A DNA stretch of 32,191 nt from JASEHD01 sp964471945 (GCA_964471945.1 CAYYIJ010000017.1:1-32191); one strand, 5' to 3'. Shown: positions 7,367 through 17,900, numbered from the stretch's first letter. A program made the numbers and translations. Notes: generated by a model not told the origin, from the sequence alone.

Positions 7367-9199
7367 TTAATCTTCGATAGTAGTGCTTGCAAGTTCTTCG
7401 ATGGTAGTAATTCCTTTTTTCAGTAATTCTAATGCGGATTGCCGCAGCGTTTGCATTCCTTGTTGAATGGCAAGATTCCGAAGCGCCTCTTCATTGATTG
7501 AGCTGCCCGCTTCCATGATTAGCTGGCGAATCTCCCTTGTGAAATATAGAACCTCATGCACAGCTGTTCTACCTTTATAACCTTTGAGACAATGTAAACA
7601 GCCAACAGGCCGATAGAATTTTACAGTTGCAATTTCTTCTTTCGTCAAGCCAAGTTTTTCTAATGTAATTGGTAATATTTCAGTATCAACTATTTTACAT
7701 CGTTGACAAAGCTTCCGAAGAAGTCGTTGAGCAACTATAATATTGATAGAATAAGCGAGTAAAAATGGCTCAATACCCATCTTGAATAACCGTGCAATTA
7801 CGCTCGGGGCATCGTTTGTATGTAATGTCGAAAAGGTTAAATGTCCGGTGTTGGCAAGTTTAACAGCTAAGTCAGCCGTTTGTTTATCACGAATCTCCCC
7901 GACCATAACAATATCAGGATCATGTCGGAGGATAGCACGCAAGGCTTCATCGAAACCAAGTTTAGGATTTAATTTAACTTGCCTCGCACCCTCTATGAGA
8001 TATTCGACTGGATCTTCAACCGTGATGATATTAAAAGCGGGATTCATAACAGCACGTAACGCTGCTAACAAAGTAGTACTTTTACCACTGCCGGTAGGTC
8101 CGGTTAAAATGACAATACCATAAGGTTTCGAGATTGCCATTCTAAATTTTTCTAACGCTGTTGCCTGAAGTCCAATATTATCAACCGTAATACTTGCCTC
8201 CGGGTCGCGAAGGACGCGAAGAACTATTGATTCTAATTTTACTTTCAGTTCTCTTCCTATTAAAGGGATAATAGAAACTCTGAACCGAACAACTTTATTA
8301 TCAACCATCCGTTGAACAAAACCATCCTGAGCCATATTTCTTTCGAAGCGATCCGTTCCTCTGGCAATATCCTTAACAACAGCAGCAACTGCATCTGCTC
8401 GGAGATCTTCAATATTCTGCCACAAAGACAAATGTCCATCGATTCGGAAATGTATCTCCGTTTTCCTCGCACCGCGTGGAATTATATGAATATCACTTGC
8501 ATTTAAGCGTACAGCATCAGAAAAAATATTATCCACAATCTCACTGAGGTGTCCTTTTCTGATCTCTTCATCCAGTTCATCGATCTGTGTATCTTGTTCA
8601 TCATCAAGAAATTCTGTTAAAGTAGACGAAGGACGATTTACGGTATCTGCTAACAATTCGCGAGATAATGAATCATAATTACTCAGCGTCATGTAACAGA
8701 TTTCGTATTTAGGAAAAGGAAATGCTCTAGCAATAGTTGCGATCTCTGAATTTGAAGGATCGGGTGTAACTATTTGAAGTTTTGCAGGATCTCCCTCACT
8801 TACTTGAAAAGGAAGAACTTTATTAGAAATTGCTGAATCACGGATTTTTTGATGAACCCCCTCGAGAATTTTATTAATGAAGGTTAATCTATCACGATCA
8901 AGCCCAGTAGTATCAAGATCGATAGTCTTGAACGAATAATATTGAACAAATTCTGAGTAAACTGTCTCACGATCGGTTTTAAATTCATCAATAAGAATTT
9001 GGAAAAGTAATCGCTTTTCATTTTCATTGGTTGTTTTTTTCCATGCAACAGCATCATCGACGGTTTTTCTTGAAATAATATTACGACGAATAAGAAATTC
9101 AATAAATCCGGTAACACCATCTGCAACAAATGGCTGTTTCTTCACTCCTGAACTTTCATTTTGAGATTTTTCATATGCAGTGTTATTATTAATATTCAT
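7367..9199 (-). CDS. GspE/PilB-type secretion/pilus assembly ATPase
   Basis: A 610-residue cytoplasmic motor ATPase of type II secretion/type IV pilus assembly. The N-terminal half is an MshEN/GspE-N-like region; the C-terminal half carries Walker A GPTGSGKSTTL (Lys about residue 373), an Asp box, Walker B DIVMVGEIRD, a His box around TGHLTFSTLHTND, and the zinc tetracysteine LCQRC...GCLHC found in PilB/GspE but not PilT. The frame is open to an ATG at 9289, but those 30 residues are hydrophobic and unlike the family, so I prefer the ATG at 9199 (MNINNNTAYEK). Neither start has a clear ribosome binding site. Three pseudopilin-like genes lie immediately upstream on the same strand, so this is the last gene of a probable four-gene unit powering a pseudopilus. 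Confidence 0.93.
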   Translation of the reverse strand: MNINNNTAYEKSQNESSGVKKQPFVADGVTGFIEFLIRRNIISRKTVDDAVAWKKTTNENEKRLLFQILIDEFKTDRETVYSEFVQYYSFKTIDLDTTGLDRDRLTFINKILEGVHQKIRDSAISNKVLPFQVSEGDPAKLQIVTPDPSNSEIATIARAFPFPKYEICYMTLSNYDSLSRELLADTVNRPSSTLTEFLDDEQDTQIDELDEEIRKGHLSEIVDNIFSDAVRLNASDIHIIPRGARKTEIHFRIDGHLSLWQNIEDLRADAVAAVVKDIARGTDRFERNMAQDGFVQRMVDNKVVRFRVSIIPLIGRELKVKLESIVLRVLRDPEASITVDNIGLQATALEKFRMAISKPYGIVILTGPTGSGKSTTLLAALRAVMNPAFNIITVEDPVEYLIEGARQVKLNPKLGFDEALRAILRHDPDIVMVGEIRDKQTADLAVKLANTGHLTFSTLHTNDAPSVIARLFKMGIEPFLLAYSINIIVAQRLLRKLCQRCKIVDTEILPITLEKLGLTKEEIATVKFYRPVGCLHCLKGYKGRTAVHEVLYFTREIRQLIMEAGSSINEEALRNLAIQQGMQTLRQSALELLKKGITTIEELASTTIED

Positions 9200-9313
9200 A
9201 AACAAATGTAATCCAATTACGCAGCTTGAATATAAAACAATTTCGTCTAAAAATGAAAAATGGATGGTTAAGAATAAATCACCATCCATTAGATTCGATG
9301 AAATGAGAGATTG

Positions 9314-10348
9314 TTACTCATACCAGTCGATAATTCGATACGCTAAAAGCTTACCAATATATTGTGCCCTTTTCAGAGTTTCAGTACTATATTTAAAAGA
9401 AACACTTCCATTAGTTGTGAATTCACTGCCCGGAGCACCACCCATAAGTATGGAGCCAAGAATTGTTGCATTACCGCTTGATGCTGAAAACGTTATGGCT
9501 GTTTCACCATAAACAATTACTAATCCTTTCCAGGTCAAATTGCCATTGAAGACAGTATTACCATGGATAACAAGAATCCCCCACCCTGAAAGATTACCGT
9601 TAATTTTAATAGATGAGTTTGTGTCAGGTCCGCCATCGATATAAACAATCGCTGGATTTGTAGATCTCCCAAATGTTGCATTCGAGTTCATCGGTTTAGT
9701 GGCTGATATTATCGTATCAGCTTGTGCAATATATAAGTCGACAAACTCAGCGGGATCAGGTAAATTAGGATCATAGTTAGCATCCCTTGGACCATCAATT
9801 TGATTAGGATATGGCGGTGTTAAAATTTTTGCGGTATCACTTGCTTTTATAACTGTCACTCCCGGAACACCTAATGTATCATACAGTCGGTTGCCTGAAG
9901 TATCATGGTTGTATCCATTAATTGTTGTCGATGGATTTTTGTTTTTTCCATTTACTATCCCAAAATCGACATCATTGACATGTAATCCGACGGCGGCACC
10001 AACAGTTGGAAACGGCTTTGGATAAACAAGCAACTTAGCTTGAATTTTATAGTTCGTGTCGTTAAACATAGCATGAGATGATATATCCATAACCGGTTCC
10101 ACTTTGGATATCGATACGGTGTATGTTCCACCATCTAACTTGCCATACACACTTTTAATACTAACACTATCAGAAACTTTTTTTAATGCGATGTTAATAG
10201 CGCTTCTTGCAATCTCGCGTGCGTATGTGTATTTGATATATCCATAGGTATCATCAGCCGCATGTTTATCTCGCTCGTTCATAGAGGAGTTGATAACCGT
10301 AAAGAAGAACATCAAAGCAAGAACACCAAATATTGAATTACTACCCAT
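9314..10348 (-). CDS. PilX-like pseudopilin/pilus assembly protein
   Basis: A 344-residue protein with one N-terminal hydrophobic helix (IFGVLALMFFFTVI) followed by a polar helix (AREIARSAINIALKK), the usual minor-pilin layout. The C-terminal third is a glycine/serine-rich parallel-beta-like stretch (INGNLSGWGILVIHGN, GNLTWKGLVIVYG, SGNATILGSILMGG) resembling the C-terminal domains of large PilX-type proteins. No canonical prepilin cleavage site with Glu at +5 is present. It begins 9 bp after the stop of the next pseudopilin gene upstream, so the two are tightly coupled. The exact role is not readable; assembly tip or minor-pilin function is inferred. Confidence 0.7.
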   Translation of the reverse strand: MGSNSIFGVLALMFFFTVINSSMNERDKHAADDTYGYIKYTYAREIARSAINIALKKVSDSVSIKSVYGKLDGGTYTVSISKVEPVMDISSHAMFNDTNYKIQAKLLVYPKPFPTVGAAVGLHVNDVDFGIVNGKNKNPSTTINGYNHDTSGNRLYDTLGVPGVTVIKASDTAKILTPPYPNQIDGPRDANYDPNLPDPAEFVDLYIAQADTIISATKPMNSNATFGRSTNPAIVYIDGGPDTNSSIKINGNLSGWGILVIHGNTVFNGNLTWKGLVIVYGETAITFSASSGNATILGSILMGGAPGSEFTTNGSVSFKYSTETLKRAQYIGKLLAYRIIDWYE

Positions 10349-10357
10349 AATAACCTC

Positions 10358-10939
10358 TTATAAATTCCTTGGATACATAGTTTTTTCCCAAAACACAGTT
10401 TGGTATGATGAATCACCTGTAGTTATTGAATACACAGGCTCAGGACTTTCTAACCATAACTTCAGATTGATTGATTTAATAGAATCGAGACGGATAGGCG
10501 TGGTTATGGGTGTTTGTAGCCGGTTGCCGAGTGTATCATAATATGTAAATTTCATTGAAGTTAAACCTAAATTAGCTTCAATCGCCGGGGGACTACCAGC
10601 TTGGCGAATGAACTTTCGATCTTTCGGATTACGAGTCGATGTAATAAGATTGCCTAAAATATATTGAACAGATACGATGTTTCCATCATTCTGTAAATCA
10701 GCTCTGAATCGGATACCAGTAGAGTCTGCATACTGGATTGCATCATTTTTTATATGGTAACCGATTTTTAAAATATCATACTCCAATATCCGCGCAAGTG
10801 TTACAACATTCGTCTGAACATTTGTTGATAGTGCCTTTTCATGATGAGCTTGATTAACAATACCCATATTGCTAAAGATCATGACAAACATGATTGAACC
10901 GATAATGAAAGCTCCGATGATATCTATAAGAACTGACAT
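10358..10939 (-). CDS. PilW-like pseudopilin
   Basis: A 193-residue protein with an N-terminal hydrophobic helix (IIGAFIIGSIMFVMIFSNMG) running into an amphipathic helix (TNVVTLARILEYDILKIGY), then a beta-rich domain. This matches PilW-type minor pilins, where LARILEYDI resembles the conserved helix that carries the class name. The N-terminus lacks the classical G-F/M-x3-E prepilin signal. It is separated by 9 bp from genes on both sides in the same direction, which implies translation from one message with the GspE-type ATPase. A function as a minor pseudopilin is inferred from layout and context. Confidence 0.7.
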   Translation of the reverse strand: MSVLIDIIGAFIIGSIMFVMIFSNMGIVNQAHHEKALSTNVQTNVVTLARILEYDILKIGYHIKNDAIQYADSTGIRFRADLQNDGNIVSVQYILGNLITSTRNPKDRKFIRQAGSPPAIEANLGLTSMKFTYYDTLGNRLQTPITTPIRLDSIKSINLKLWLESPEPVYSITTGDSSYQTVFWEKTMYPRNL

Positions 10940-10948
10940 ACAAATTGT

Positions 10949-11482
10949 CTAAAAATATTCCCGATATACCATTAATGACTTAATCGTTACAGAATCAACT
11001 AAGTTCGGATGCTTCACAACTACAATGATTTTTTTATACCAAGTGGGTGCGGCTGAATAAACATCTTGATCGTTTGCTCTCACATAAATAATGCTGTCTC
11101 GTAAATAAAATTCACCGAGATGGGTAGGAGTTACAATTCTGGTGTAACGATGATAATCATCAACATCGTTGAATAAAATCATCGATTTGAATGGTTCCTT
11201 CTCGTTTGAAGACACGGTTTTTTCGATTGTTCTATCGGGACCAAACCTCGAAGAGGGGGTTAGATGATTGAGAAAGTATAACGTATCATTCACAGTACTG
11301 CTATCAAATGATTTGGATTGTATTTCATCGAGCATCGCTTGTCCGATTGAAATCGCGTCCACTCGCGCTTCGCTATCCATAGTAACAAGTGATGAACGAG
11401 TAATCGACGAATTAATTGTTAGTTGGATCGTTGCCAATAACCACAATGCAAGAACAATTAATAACATTTGTCCTAAATTCAT
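10949..11482 (-). CDS. PilV-like pseudopilin
   Basis: A 177-residue protein with an N-terminal hydrophobic anchor (MLLIVLALWLLATIQLTI), then a helix with VDAISIGQAMLDEIQSKSFD. Positions around GQAMLDEIQSKSFD resemble the alpha-1 region of PilV-type minor pilins (A-x-x-LLEEI-x-S). The rest is a small beta domain. It is the first gene of the probable four-gene secretion/pilus unit that ends with the ATPase. A sigma-70-like promoter is visible about 80-107 bases upstream. No Glu at +5 of a prepilin signal is seen, as in its two partners. Confidence 0.68.
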   Translation of the reverse strand: MNLGQMLLIVLALWLLATIQLTINSSITRSSLVTMDSEARVDAISIGQAMLDEIQSKSFDSSTVNDTLYFLNHLTPSSRFGPDRTIEKTVSSNEKEPFKSMILFNDVDDYHRYTRIVTPTHLGEFYLRDSIIYVRANDQDVYSAAPTWYKKIIVVVKHPNLVDSVTIKSLMVYREYF

Positions 11483-11560
11483 TTTCTTCTCTTAAATGAG
11501 ATAAATTTATTTATATAGTAAATTTATATATTTTCTTAACACAGGAAAGCGTGTAAAGTA

Positions 11561-11589
11561 AATTTAAATTATTATTTATATATTGTCAA
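11561..11589 (-). promoter_or_regulatory. Candidate sigma-70-like promoter for the pseudopilin operon
   Basis: On the minus strand a perfect TTGACA hexamer (11589-11584) is followed after 17 bases by TAAATT (11566-11561), a 4/6 match to TATAAT. It lies about 80 bases upstream of the PilV-like start. Surrounding DNA is extremely AT-rich, so a chance match is possible; Bacteroidota housekeeping promoters also often differ from this consensus. Confidence 0.35.
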
Positions 11590-11697
11590 GAAATATTTAT
11601 AAAATATCATGAAGATTAGTTGAAAAACTATTGATCTATATCAATTTCTTGAAAATATTTTAAAATAAAATGAGTAAAATAGGTAAGTTGAATTTAT

Positions 11698-11812
11698 GGG
11701 CACCTTAAAAACTAAGGGCAAATAAAAAATTTAACCACTGAGGCCCTAAGATCACTTAGAAACACTAAGGATATTTTTTTAGTGTCTTAGTGGTGAGTTT
11801 TTAGAGGTTCCC
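11698..11812. mobile_element. MITE-like palindromic element flanked by TTAT
   Basis: The left end GGGCACCTTAAAAACT pairs with GGGAACCTCTAAAAACT on the opposite strand at the right end, forming terminal inverted repeats of about 16 bases. Inside, CCACTGAGGCCCTAAG and CTTAGTG pair with TTAGTGTCTTAGTGG. The 115-bp element is flanked by TTAT on both sides (11694-11697 and 11813-11816), consistent with a 4-bp target duplication. It has no coding capacity. A degraded CCACTGAG-type motif also occurs near 20655. Confidence 0.62.
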
Positions 11813-11941
11813 TTATTACTGTCTGCGATAATCGAAGACTGCAGCGACAATTTTCTAACTAATCTCTTTTGAAATAGTTGCCCCACAAAAGAACCAGGTG
11901 TAAAAACAACAGAGGAAAAATATATTCTCTTTGTTTACTTT

Positions 11942-14164
11942 TTATAGTATCTTCAAACGTGCATACTTCAGCAACAGATGCTTGTTACCAAAGGAATTAA
12001 AATTCACAACGGCTTTCATCGATTCACCTTTACCGATGATATGAATTACTTTTCCTTTCCCAAACGTCTCATGTTGTACCAATCTTCCTACATTTAGCTC
12101 TCTCTCGGAATCAGTACCAAGGTCTTGTTCCGATATCTGATCAAATTCATAGGATGACTCAATATCTATACCTTTCTTCTTCACTTGTCTCACGTGTTGT
12201 CGGGAGAGAAATCCTTGTTTATTTTTTTTGAATTCTGAACTACGTTTTACTACTGTGATTAAAGAGCCGTCAATATCATCTATGAAACGAGAAGGTGTTT
12301 GATATTTATGCTCACTGAATCGATATCGCATGTGAGCATAACTTAAAAACAATTTCTTCATCGCGCGGGTAATACCGACATAAAAAAGACGACGTTCCTC
12401 TTCTATCTCATCCGTGTTTATATTCACGTCATAGTACGGAAACAATCCATCTTCCAAACCAGTAATGAAGACGACCGGAAATTCCAAACCTTTTGCGCTG
12501 TGCAGCGTTAACAACGTAACAGCATCTGCCCTTTCGTCCCAATTATCAATATCTGCAACGAGAGAAACTTCCTGTAAAAATTCTTGCAATCTAGTATCTG
12601 TGTGAATAGAAACATATTCAGAGACAGCAGATAATAATTCCTGAACATTTTCCCTCCGTGAAAGGGCATCTGGAGTTCCTTCATCCTTGAAATGTTGAAG
12701 GATTCCGATCTCATCCACAAACGCCCGCAAAAGTTCTTCCAATTTCATTTCATCTTGAAGCTGTTGATACTTCCGAATTAAATTCGCAAAGCGATGCAAG
12801 CTATTTTTTGTTTTTTCTGATATCCCACTAAGCTGTGTTATTTGAGCGACAGCATCTAATAAATGTAACGATTTTTCTGCTGCAAGCTTTTTTAACTTTC
12901 TGATCGTTATTTCACCGATTCCACGAGCAGGGTAATTCACGACGCGGAGAAAACTTCCATCATCATCGGGATTAACGAGTAATTTAAAATATGCTAAAAC
13001 ATCCCTGATTTCTTTTCTTTGATAAAACTCAATACCCCCAATGATTGTGTAGGGAATGCTATTTTTTCGTAATGCATCTTCAAGCGATCGCGATTGTGCA
13101 TTTGTCCGATACATCACTGCAAAATCTTGGAAACGAAGATTAAGATTGTTTTTATTTAAGAAAATATTATCTACAATCGCTTGTGCTTCATCTCTGTCAC
13201 TCTCACAGTCAAGCAGAGTTATTACCTCACCATGCTCGTTATCTGTCCATAGATTCTTAGGAATTTGATCGTCATTCTTTTTGATGACCTGATCGGCGGC
13301 ACTAAGAATAGTTTTTGTTGATCGATAGTTTTGCTCGAGCCTTACGACCTTCGCCTGCGGATAATCAATTTGAAAATCGAGTATATTCCGAATATCTGCA
13401 CCTCGGAACGCATATATACTCTGCGCATCATCACCGACAACAAAAATATTGTTATACTTTGATGCGAGCAGTTTTATTAATATATATTGAGCACGATTAG
13501 TGTCTTGATATTCATCAATTAGAATGAATCTAAATCGATCCTGATATGAATCGAGAATTTTACTATGTCGATTAAATAACTCTATTGGTTTTATTAGCAG
13601 ATCATCAAAATCTAACGAATTATTTTGCTTTAATCGTTTCATATACTCTGTATAGACCTTAACAACTTTCTCATCGACACCATCAATATCTTTTGTTTCA
13701 AGCTCACCGGGAAGAATGACTTGATTTTTAAGCTTCCCGATTTTATAAACCATCGATTGAGGACTATGAAGCTGAATGGAATAATGTAGGTCATTCATCA
13801 CCGACTTGATTAATCCTAAACTATCCTGTTTATCGTAAATAGAAAAATTTTTATTGAAGCCCAATATTTCGGATTCTATTCTCAATAAGCGAGCGAATAT
13901 TGAATGAAATGTCCCCATCCAAAGATGATTATTTTTCTCTCCAACGAGATTTACGATGCGTCCTTTCATTTCATTCGCAGCTTTGTTTGTAAAAGTTAAT
14001 GCTAATATCTGATAAGCTGGAACGCCGATGCTAATAAGGTAGGCGATGCGATAAGTTAGTACTCGGGTTTTACCGCTCCCTGGTCCCGCTATTACCATCA
14101 CAGGACCTTGGATTGTTTTTATTGCTTCAAGTTGCTCTTTATTTACATGCTCGGGAATTATCAT
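11942..14164 (-). CDS. pcrA: ATP-dependent DNA helicase PcrA/UvrD
   Basis: A 740-residue superfamily 1A 3'-5' DNA helicase acting in nucleotide-excision and mismatch repair and in clearing replication obstacles. Seen in order are the Q motif region (HVNKEQLEAI), Walker A AGPGSGKT (about residues 26-33), motif Ia LTFTNKAANEM, motif II DEYQDTN, motif III VVGDDAQSIYAFRGA, motif IV LEQNYRS, motif V TLHSAKGLEFPVVF and motif VI EERRLFYVGITRA. The C-terminus (VGRLVQHETFGKGKVI) is the Tudor-like RNA-polymerase-binding domain of PcrA/UvrD. The length is typical. The alkyltransferase gene ends 21 bp upstream of the start, so the two DNA-repair genes probably form an operon. Confidence 0.96.
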   Translation of the reverse strand: MIIPEHVNKEQLEAIKTIQGPVMVIAGPGSGKTRVLTYRIAYLISIGVPAYQILALTFTNKAANEMKGRIVNLVGEKNNHLWMGTFHSIFARLLRIESEILGFNKNFSIYDKQDSLGLIKSVMNDLHYSIQLHSPQSMVYKIGKLKNQVILPGELETKDIDGVDEKVVKVYTEYMKRLKQNNSLDFDDLLIKPIELFNRHSKILDSYQDRFRFILIDEYQDTNRAQYILIKLLASKYNNIFVVGDDAQSIYAFRGADIRNILDFQIDYPQAKVVRLEQNYRSTKTILSAADQVIKKNDDQIPKNLWTDNEHGEVITLLDCESDRDEAQAIVDNIFLNKNNLNLRFQDFAVMYRTNAQSRSLEDALRKNSIPYTIIGGIEFYQRKEIRDVLAYFKLLVNPDDDGSFLRVVNYPARGIGEITIRKLKKLAAEKSLHLLDAVAQITQLSGISEKTKNSLHRFANLIRKYQQLQDEMKLEELLRAFVDEIGILQHFKDEGTPDALSRRENVQELLSAVSEYVSIHTDTRLQEFLQEVSLVADIDNWDERADAVTLLTLHSAKGLEFPVVFITGLEDGLFPYYDVNINTDEIEEERRLFYVGITRAMKKLFLSYAHMRYRFSEHKYQTPSRFIDDIDGSLITVVKRSSEFKKNKQGFLSRQHVRQVKKKGIDIESSYEFDQISEQDLGTDSERELNVGRLVQHETFGKGKVIHIIGKGESMKAVVNFNSFGNKHLLLKYARLKIL

Positions 14165-14185
14165 CTACTAAGAACATTTCGGGTT

Positions 14186-14809
14186 TTACAACATGATAGC
14201 ACCCTCTAGACGGAGAAAAAATTCTTTCGTCTTGATACCATAGGCATAACCAACAAGGGAGCCATCAGAACCTATTACACGGTGACATGGTATGATAATC
14301 GGCAAAGGATTCACGCCGTTTGCTCTTCCTACAGCTTGAAATGCTTTTGGTGCATGAACTCTCTTTGCCAAATGTTTATAGGTAATGGTTGTCCCATATG
14401 GAATTCTTGTTAGCTCCTTCCACACCCGGATTTGAAAAGGAGTTCCGAGTAGATCAATCGGACATGTAAATTTAACTAACCGCCCGCTAAAATAACGTGA
14501 TAACTGATCGATAACGTCTCTGTTTTTTGATCTATTATCAATAACCATTTCTATATCAAAATGTTTCTTTAGCCAGTCAAAAAAATCTTTTCGGTTTTCA
14601 TTCGGTAAGCTAATTTTACACACTCCCTTTTCGGTTGACGCAACATATATTCTTCCGATACGAGAGTCAAATGATGTACAATAAACGTCACTGTTCAGAA
14701 TCTGATTTGAATCTCGAAACTCCCTATCTCGATCGATTACAATTCTTGTTCTCTTCTTATATCCAAGTGCAACTTTTGGGTTTTCAATCGTTGCAGTACT
14801 ATCGTACAT
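14186..14809 (-). CDS. ogt: Methylated-DNA--protein-cysteine methyltransferase
   Basis: A 207-residue suicide enzyme that moves the alkyl group from O6-alkylguanine to its own cysteine. The active-site motif IPCHRVIG is present with the acceptor Cys at about residue 175, and the DNA-binding helix-turn-helix (TTITYKHLAKRVHAPKAFQAVGRANGVNPLPI) precedes it. GYAYGIKTKEFFLRLEG closes the fold. The N-terminal 40 residues (MYDSTATIENPKVALGYKK) have no Ada methylphosphotriester cysteine cluster, so this is an Ogt/MGMT-type protein rather than full Ada. It is 21 bp upstream of pcrA in the same direction, suggesting a shared repair message. An alternative later start is possible because the N-terminus is longer than the family core. 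Confidence 0.92.
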   Translation of the reverse strand: MYDSTATIENPKVALGYKKRTRIVIDRDREFRDSNQILNSDVYCTSFDSRIGRIYVASTEKGVCKISLPNENRKDFFDWLKKHFDIEMVIDNRSKNRDVIDQLSRYFSGRLVKFTCPIDLLGTPFQIRVWKELTRIPYGTTITYKHLAKRVHAPKAFQAVGRANGVNPLPIIIPCHRVIGSDGSLVGYAYGIKTKEFFLRLEGAIML

Positions 14810-14995
14810 AAATTTTCCTAAAGCTCATTGATTATTAGTTATGATTAACTCTAAGGCAGTAGAGCGAGTATTCTACGATGCGAAAAAAATATCGCGGAAT
14901 TATTATAATCAGAAAGATTGTTAAATGCAAGATAAAAATGTTCAATTTAAAAAATATTTTTCTCTATCAGTAGATTTCAATAAGAAAGGTTTTCT

Positions 14996-17900
14996 TTAAA
15001 AGAACGCTCTAACCTCTGCATTTCCCGAATGTATTGTTTTGGATGCATTTTCACTTCTACCATTATAATTAACACCCACATGCATGAACCTGGATAACCG
15101 ATATTCAAATCGTAAATCAATCAGCCAAGCTCTACCTACCACTTTTCCATTTGTCAATTGATATGGGACAACGACTGATGGAGGATTGACACTTACCTCC
15201 TCGCGTGCGATTTCAGCAGATCCATGTCCATGCTCAACAAATGAATAAACAAACCTGATGGACTGTTCATTAATATCGGCGATGGTCGAATTATTATTTG
15301 AAGATTGTCCAACGCCGAGCTTGAAACCTAATTCAATATTTTGGATCGGTCTATATGACCAATCAGAAACGATATATTCTGAACGCACATTTCGCTCACG
15401 ATTGTTTTGTTCTGTGGCGAATAAAATGTCTTTAGTTTTAATGTATTCGGTCTGATTATTAAATTCTTCTATAAATTGGAAGCGCAATCGAACAGCATGT
15501 TCTCTCAGATATGTACTTTCGTTTAACAGCGTATACTGAGCAAAACTTTTTCGTTGAGTATACCGATAACGAATCGAAAACTCCGGAGAGTCCTCTAAAA
15601 AATATACATCTTGCATAATAAGATTGGTTCCTAAAAGTGTAGTTTGATCGTTAAGAAAACGATTGAAATTCATGAGGTATATCTGTTTTCTATCCAACTC
15701 GCTGCTTTTCTCCTCAATCCTTGAATAAGTTTCAGAGGATAATGTTGAGATCACCTTTTCCAACCACCCAGAGGAGGACAAGAGAAATTTTGGATTCAGC
15801 CGTATTCTTGAACTTGCTTTCAGATCTATAATCGGAATTAAATCATCGGTAGGGAAAGTCAATGCGATATACTCTCCATCGAAGCGCGTTAGTTGAAAAT
15901 CTGGTGGATCTACGATACGGTTGCCGTTCAAATCACCAACATAGCGATAATTACCTGTTCCCTTTGCAACGCGTTGAAATATTCGCTCCAACTTTGTGGT
16001 TCGTCCAGTTGCAATTTCATAAAACCAATCGAGCTTAATACTTTTCTTCAAAGGATTTAATTCTGTTTGCCACCGAAGAAGTATCGTTTCACTATCAATA
16101 TTACTTTTATCTTTAAATGACTTGGTATATTTCCGATTATGAATCGTTAAGCCAATCTGAGATGATACAAGCTCTGAACGCGAATATTGAACGGTATAAT
16201 TTTGTAAAAATGTTTTTGATGCATGTTGGAGATAGCGATTTGATAGGGAATCATCATAACGCCAGCCGATAAAAACATCTGCTGAGATATCATTATACCT
16301 CGATAACGAAATCCCCGGGGTGATTTCCTGTAATCGATAACTTCCATTTTCGAGTGAATCCGATTCATCCCTTTTATTAGTTAGATACTCATATGAATAT
16401 TTTAGTGAAGGCATGAGAATTCCAATTTTATATCTCGCGTCTCCCTTGTTACGAATCCACTCGGCGTTCAGCATGTTATTTTTTGTTTTAATCTTCTCCC
16501 ATACATAATATATTAAGCTAGATTCTGCAGTTCTAATTTCGGCAAGAAGATTAAATCTGTTTGACGATGAGGATTCACTTCTTCTTATCCAACCTAAACC
16601 GCCACCAACACTGAGCGGTGAAATAGGAGAATACTTTAATTCACCCTCACCAAGAACTTCATCGCCTTTAGTCGAATCCTCAATATTCCATTTGCGGCTG
16701 AATTCTACATCGTTAATCCGGTCCATAGAAACAAAGTTTTTTTCAATGAATCGCCCTTTAAAGTCAGCATCGAGCGTTCCAATATTTACATCTCCTATTT
16801 TAATTCGTGCAGGTTTATAAAGTATTCCAAATTTCATTGCCCCACCTTGATGTTCAGTACTTTTTAATGACGACAGTTTATTTGGGGCATAATTACTCGA
16901 AGTATATTCACTATTTAATCTTATTTCTGTCGTAGGATTACCCACAATCCCAAAATTTACTAATGAATGGCTGCGTGGCATTGGTAAAAATCTAATAGGA
17001 CTATAACTACCCTGCCCTATCCCAACGAATAGATAATTACCAGATGATATTTTTTTATAACTCCCTTTTCCGATTCCGATATTTGTAAAAAAAATAGAAT
17101 AGACTGCATTTATAGTATCTTCTGGGGCAAATTGATAAATCGTAATCATTGTATCTTTTAATCCAGAAATAATTACCGTTGAATCTTTATATTCCCCTTT
17201 CCCACGACCAACATTTACAACTCCAGATTTAACCGCTCTTAAAAAATCGCCACCAGCATCACGAAGAATATTTTTATCTTCATCGCTCAAAGTAATATCG
17301 ACTGGTGAATTTTCGTCATCACTTTCCTTCATGAACGAAGCATTAAAATTCCACCGATCATTGGATAGATAAATACTATTTTTTATACCATAAAAACTTC
17401 TATTGAATTGCCGATCATTGTATTCAAAATCGATAGTTATTCGAGAACCCTGAGATATGAGTCTCTTATTTGTAAACGTAACTTCTGCAATCGAATAATC
17501 AATTATGTAATCACCATTTTCACCTCTGATCATTTTTTCACCATTAACAAATACCCGCTCAGTTCCGGCAACAACTATAATCGCTCGATTGTTATTCTCA
17601 CCCATTAACCTATATGGACCTTGGATTCCATCAAAGCCATCGAGTTGGTTGGATATGTACTTTCCTCTCGTTACAGCTCCAACAGCAAGTACATTACCAT
17701 TCATCAATCCAAAATCATAATTGACTGCACCTTTTACACCAGCAAGTTTTCGATTTATATTTCCAAATTCATCTCCTTCTAAATTGAAGTTAAAATCTCC
17801 AAGTGTCGTATTAAATTGCTTCCCAGATATTTCTATATAGACTTTATCGATTTCCTGCAAAGTCTGAGTCGTACCTTCAGGTTGAATCGGTGAATTTTCA

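Larger units (their letters stand above)
11483..11941. other. 459-bp non-coding stretch
   Basis: Very AT-rich spacer between the pseudopilin operon (starting leftward at 11482) and the 3' end of pcrA at 11942. It holds a candidate leftward promoter (11561-11589) and a MITE-like palindrome (11698-11812). I see no convincing coding frame, tRNA or riboswitch in the remainder. Confidence 0.6.

Noticed and set aside
7782..8123. 113-residue plus-strand frame inside the GspE gene
   Set aside because: It is the antisense of the Walker A/B region of a strongly conserved ATPase and has no recognisable protein character.
9200..9289. Upstream ATG for the GspE-type ATPase giving 30 more residues
   Set aside because: The added segment is hydrophobic and unlike the family N-terminus, and neither start has a ribosome binding site; the 9199 start gives the expected length.
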